A stretch of DNA of 6,560 bases from Gammaproteobacteria bacterium (lineage in GTDB: Bacteria; Pseudomonadota; Gammaproteobacteria; Pseudomonadales; Azotimanducaceae). The position numbers and the translations under genes are program-made. A model generated the notes under the pieces. The model was not told the DNA's origin. It searched no databases and saw nothing but the letters and a program-made list of their open reading frames with translations. Positions 6,106 to 6,560 of this stretch are shown here, in pieces; the first letter of the stretch is position 1; every line of letters begins with the position of its first letter. The stretch spans positions 248-6,807 of the forward strand of contig JAPPHP010000262.1 in NCBI GenBank assembly GCA_028821035.1, written 5' to 3'.

Positions 6106-6560
6106 CTACTCGCCGCTCGGTTGCGCGCCAACGGGTCGAGTGGCCTGCAGCACCCGGGTGGCGGCGCCGATCATGGACGTCATGTCGCTCAGGTTGGCCG
6201 GGACGATCAGCGTGTTGCCTTCCTTGGCGAGGTTGCCGAAACGCTCCAGGTAGTTCTCGGCGACGCGCAGTTGCATGGCCTTGTCGCCGCCCTCGGCGTT
6301 CAGCGCGTCGGCCACTTTCTTCAGACCCTCAGCGGTCGCTTCCGCCACCGCGAGGATCGCCGCCGCCTCGCCCTCGGCCTCGTTGATCTGCTGCTCCTTC
6401 GCCGCTTCCGACTGCTTGATGACCTGCTGCTTCTCGCCTTCCGCCTCGTTGATCCTGGCGTCGCGTTCGCCCTCCGACTGGAGGACGGTCGCCCGCTTCT
6501 CCCGCTCCGCGCGCATCTGCTTCTCCATCGCGGAAACGACGTCCGCGGGCGGATTGATGT
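6106..6560 (-). CDS. SPFH/Band 7 (paraslipin, QmcA-like) membrane protein, C-terminal part
   Basis: The last 150 residues of a protein whose start lies beyond the right edge; the frame is open to base 6560. It begins with INPPADVVSAMEKQMRAEREKRA, the junction between the SPFH domain and the coiled coil in paraslipins. A charged Ala/Glu/Gln-rich coiled coil follows (about 11-88 of the visible part). The segment INEAEGE occurs twice, 22 residues apart, fitting an 11-residue coiled-coil period. A hydrophobic C-terminal segment then contains NTLIVPANLSDMTSMIGAA, a family hallmark. Such proteins form large membrane-anchored oligomers and are linked to membrane-protein quality control with FtsH and to NfeD partners. 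No NfeD gene follows on this strand; it could lie upstream, outside the window. The visible part resembles E. coli QmcA in plan. Confidence 0.9.
   Translation of the reverse strand, partial: INPPADVVSAMEKQMRAEREKRATVLQSEGERDARINEAEGEKQQVIKQSEAAKEQQINEAEGEAAAILAVAEATAEGLKKVADALNAEGGDKAMQLRVAENYLERFGNLAKEGNTLIVPANLSDMTSMIGAATRVLQATRPVGAQPSGE

Noticed and set aside
6367..6453. Near-identical 21-base direct repeats (6367-6387 and 6433-6453) as a DNA repeat element
   Set aside because: The two copies encode the same INEAEGE segment in phase, 66 bases apart, and are explained by coiled-coil periodicity of the SPFH protein.

Overview
The window is GC-rich bacterial DNA, densely packed with genes. 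The best phylogenetic clue is the endonuclease III gene. Its protein shares start, length class and catalytic/cluster residue numbering with Escherichia coli Nth, so a high-GC gammaproteobacterium (possibly an uncultured or marine lineage) is the most likely source. No mobile element, CRISPR array, rRNA or tRNA was seen. It reads as ordinary chromosome with a mix of housekeeping and catabolic or uncharacterised genes.

Layout from left to right. nth (DNA repair) is on the minus strand at 94-738. Diverging from it across a 136-bp gap is a plus-strand enolase-superfamily gene (875-1957) with a sugar-acid-dehydratase-like active site. This gene converges, with only 34 bp between stops, on a minus-strand pair: a small zinc-ribbon protein (3776-4156) followed by an exported DUF3604/PHP-like protein (1992-3773). 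The pair is joined by a two-base gap and is probably translationally coupled. A 139-bp gap (4157-4295) holds a possible promoter, a short palindrome and a terminator-like hairpin. Next is a minus-strand thiamine-diphosphate enzyme of the 2-hydroxyacyl-CoA lyase/oxalyl-CoA decarboxylase family (4296-5951). A 154-bp gap with a 10-bp perfect inverted repeat separates it from the C-terminal part of an SPFH/paraslipin (QmcA-like) membrane protein, which runs off the right edge (6106-6560).

Functionally, only the zinc-ribbon/DUF3604 pair looks like an operon. The sugar-acid dehydratase candidate and the acyl-CoA lyase candidate could both serve carboxylic-acid catabolism, but nothing in the sequence ties them together. 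The points most worth a second look are: a glycine where the acyl-CoA lyase family normally has an active-site tyrosine, the Asp-x-His active-site signature of the enolase-superfamily protein, and the coupling of an unknown zinc-ribbon protein to an exported PHP-like protein.
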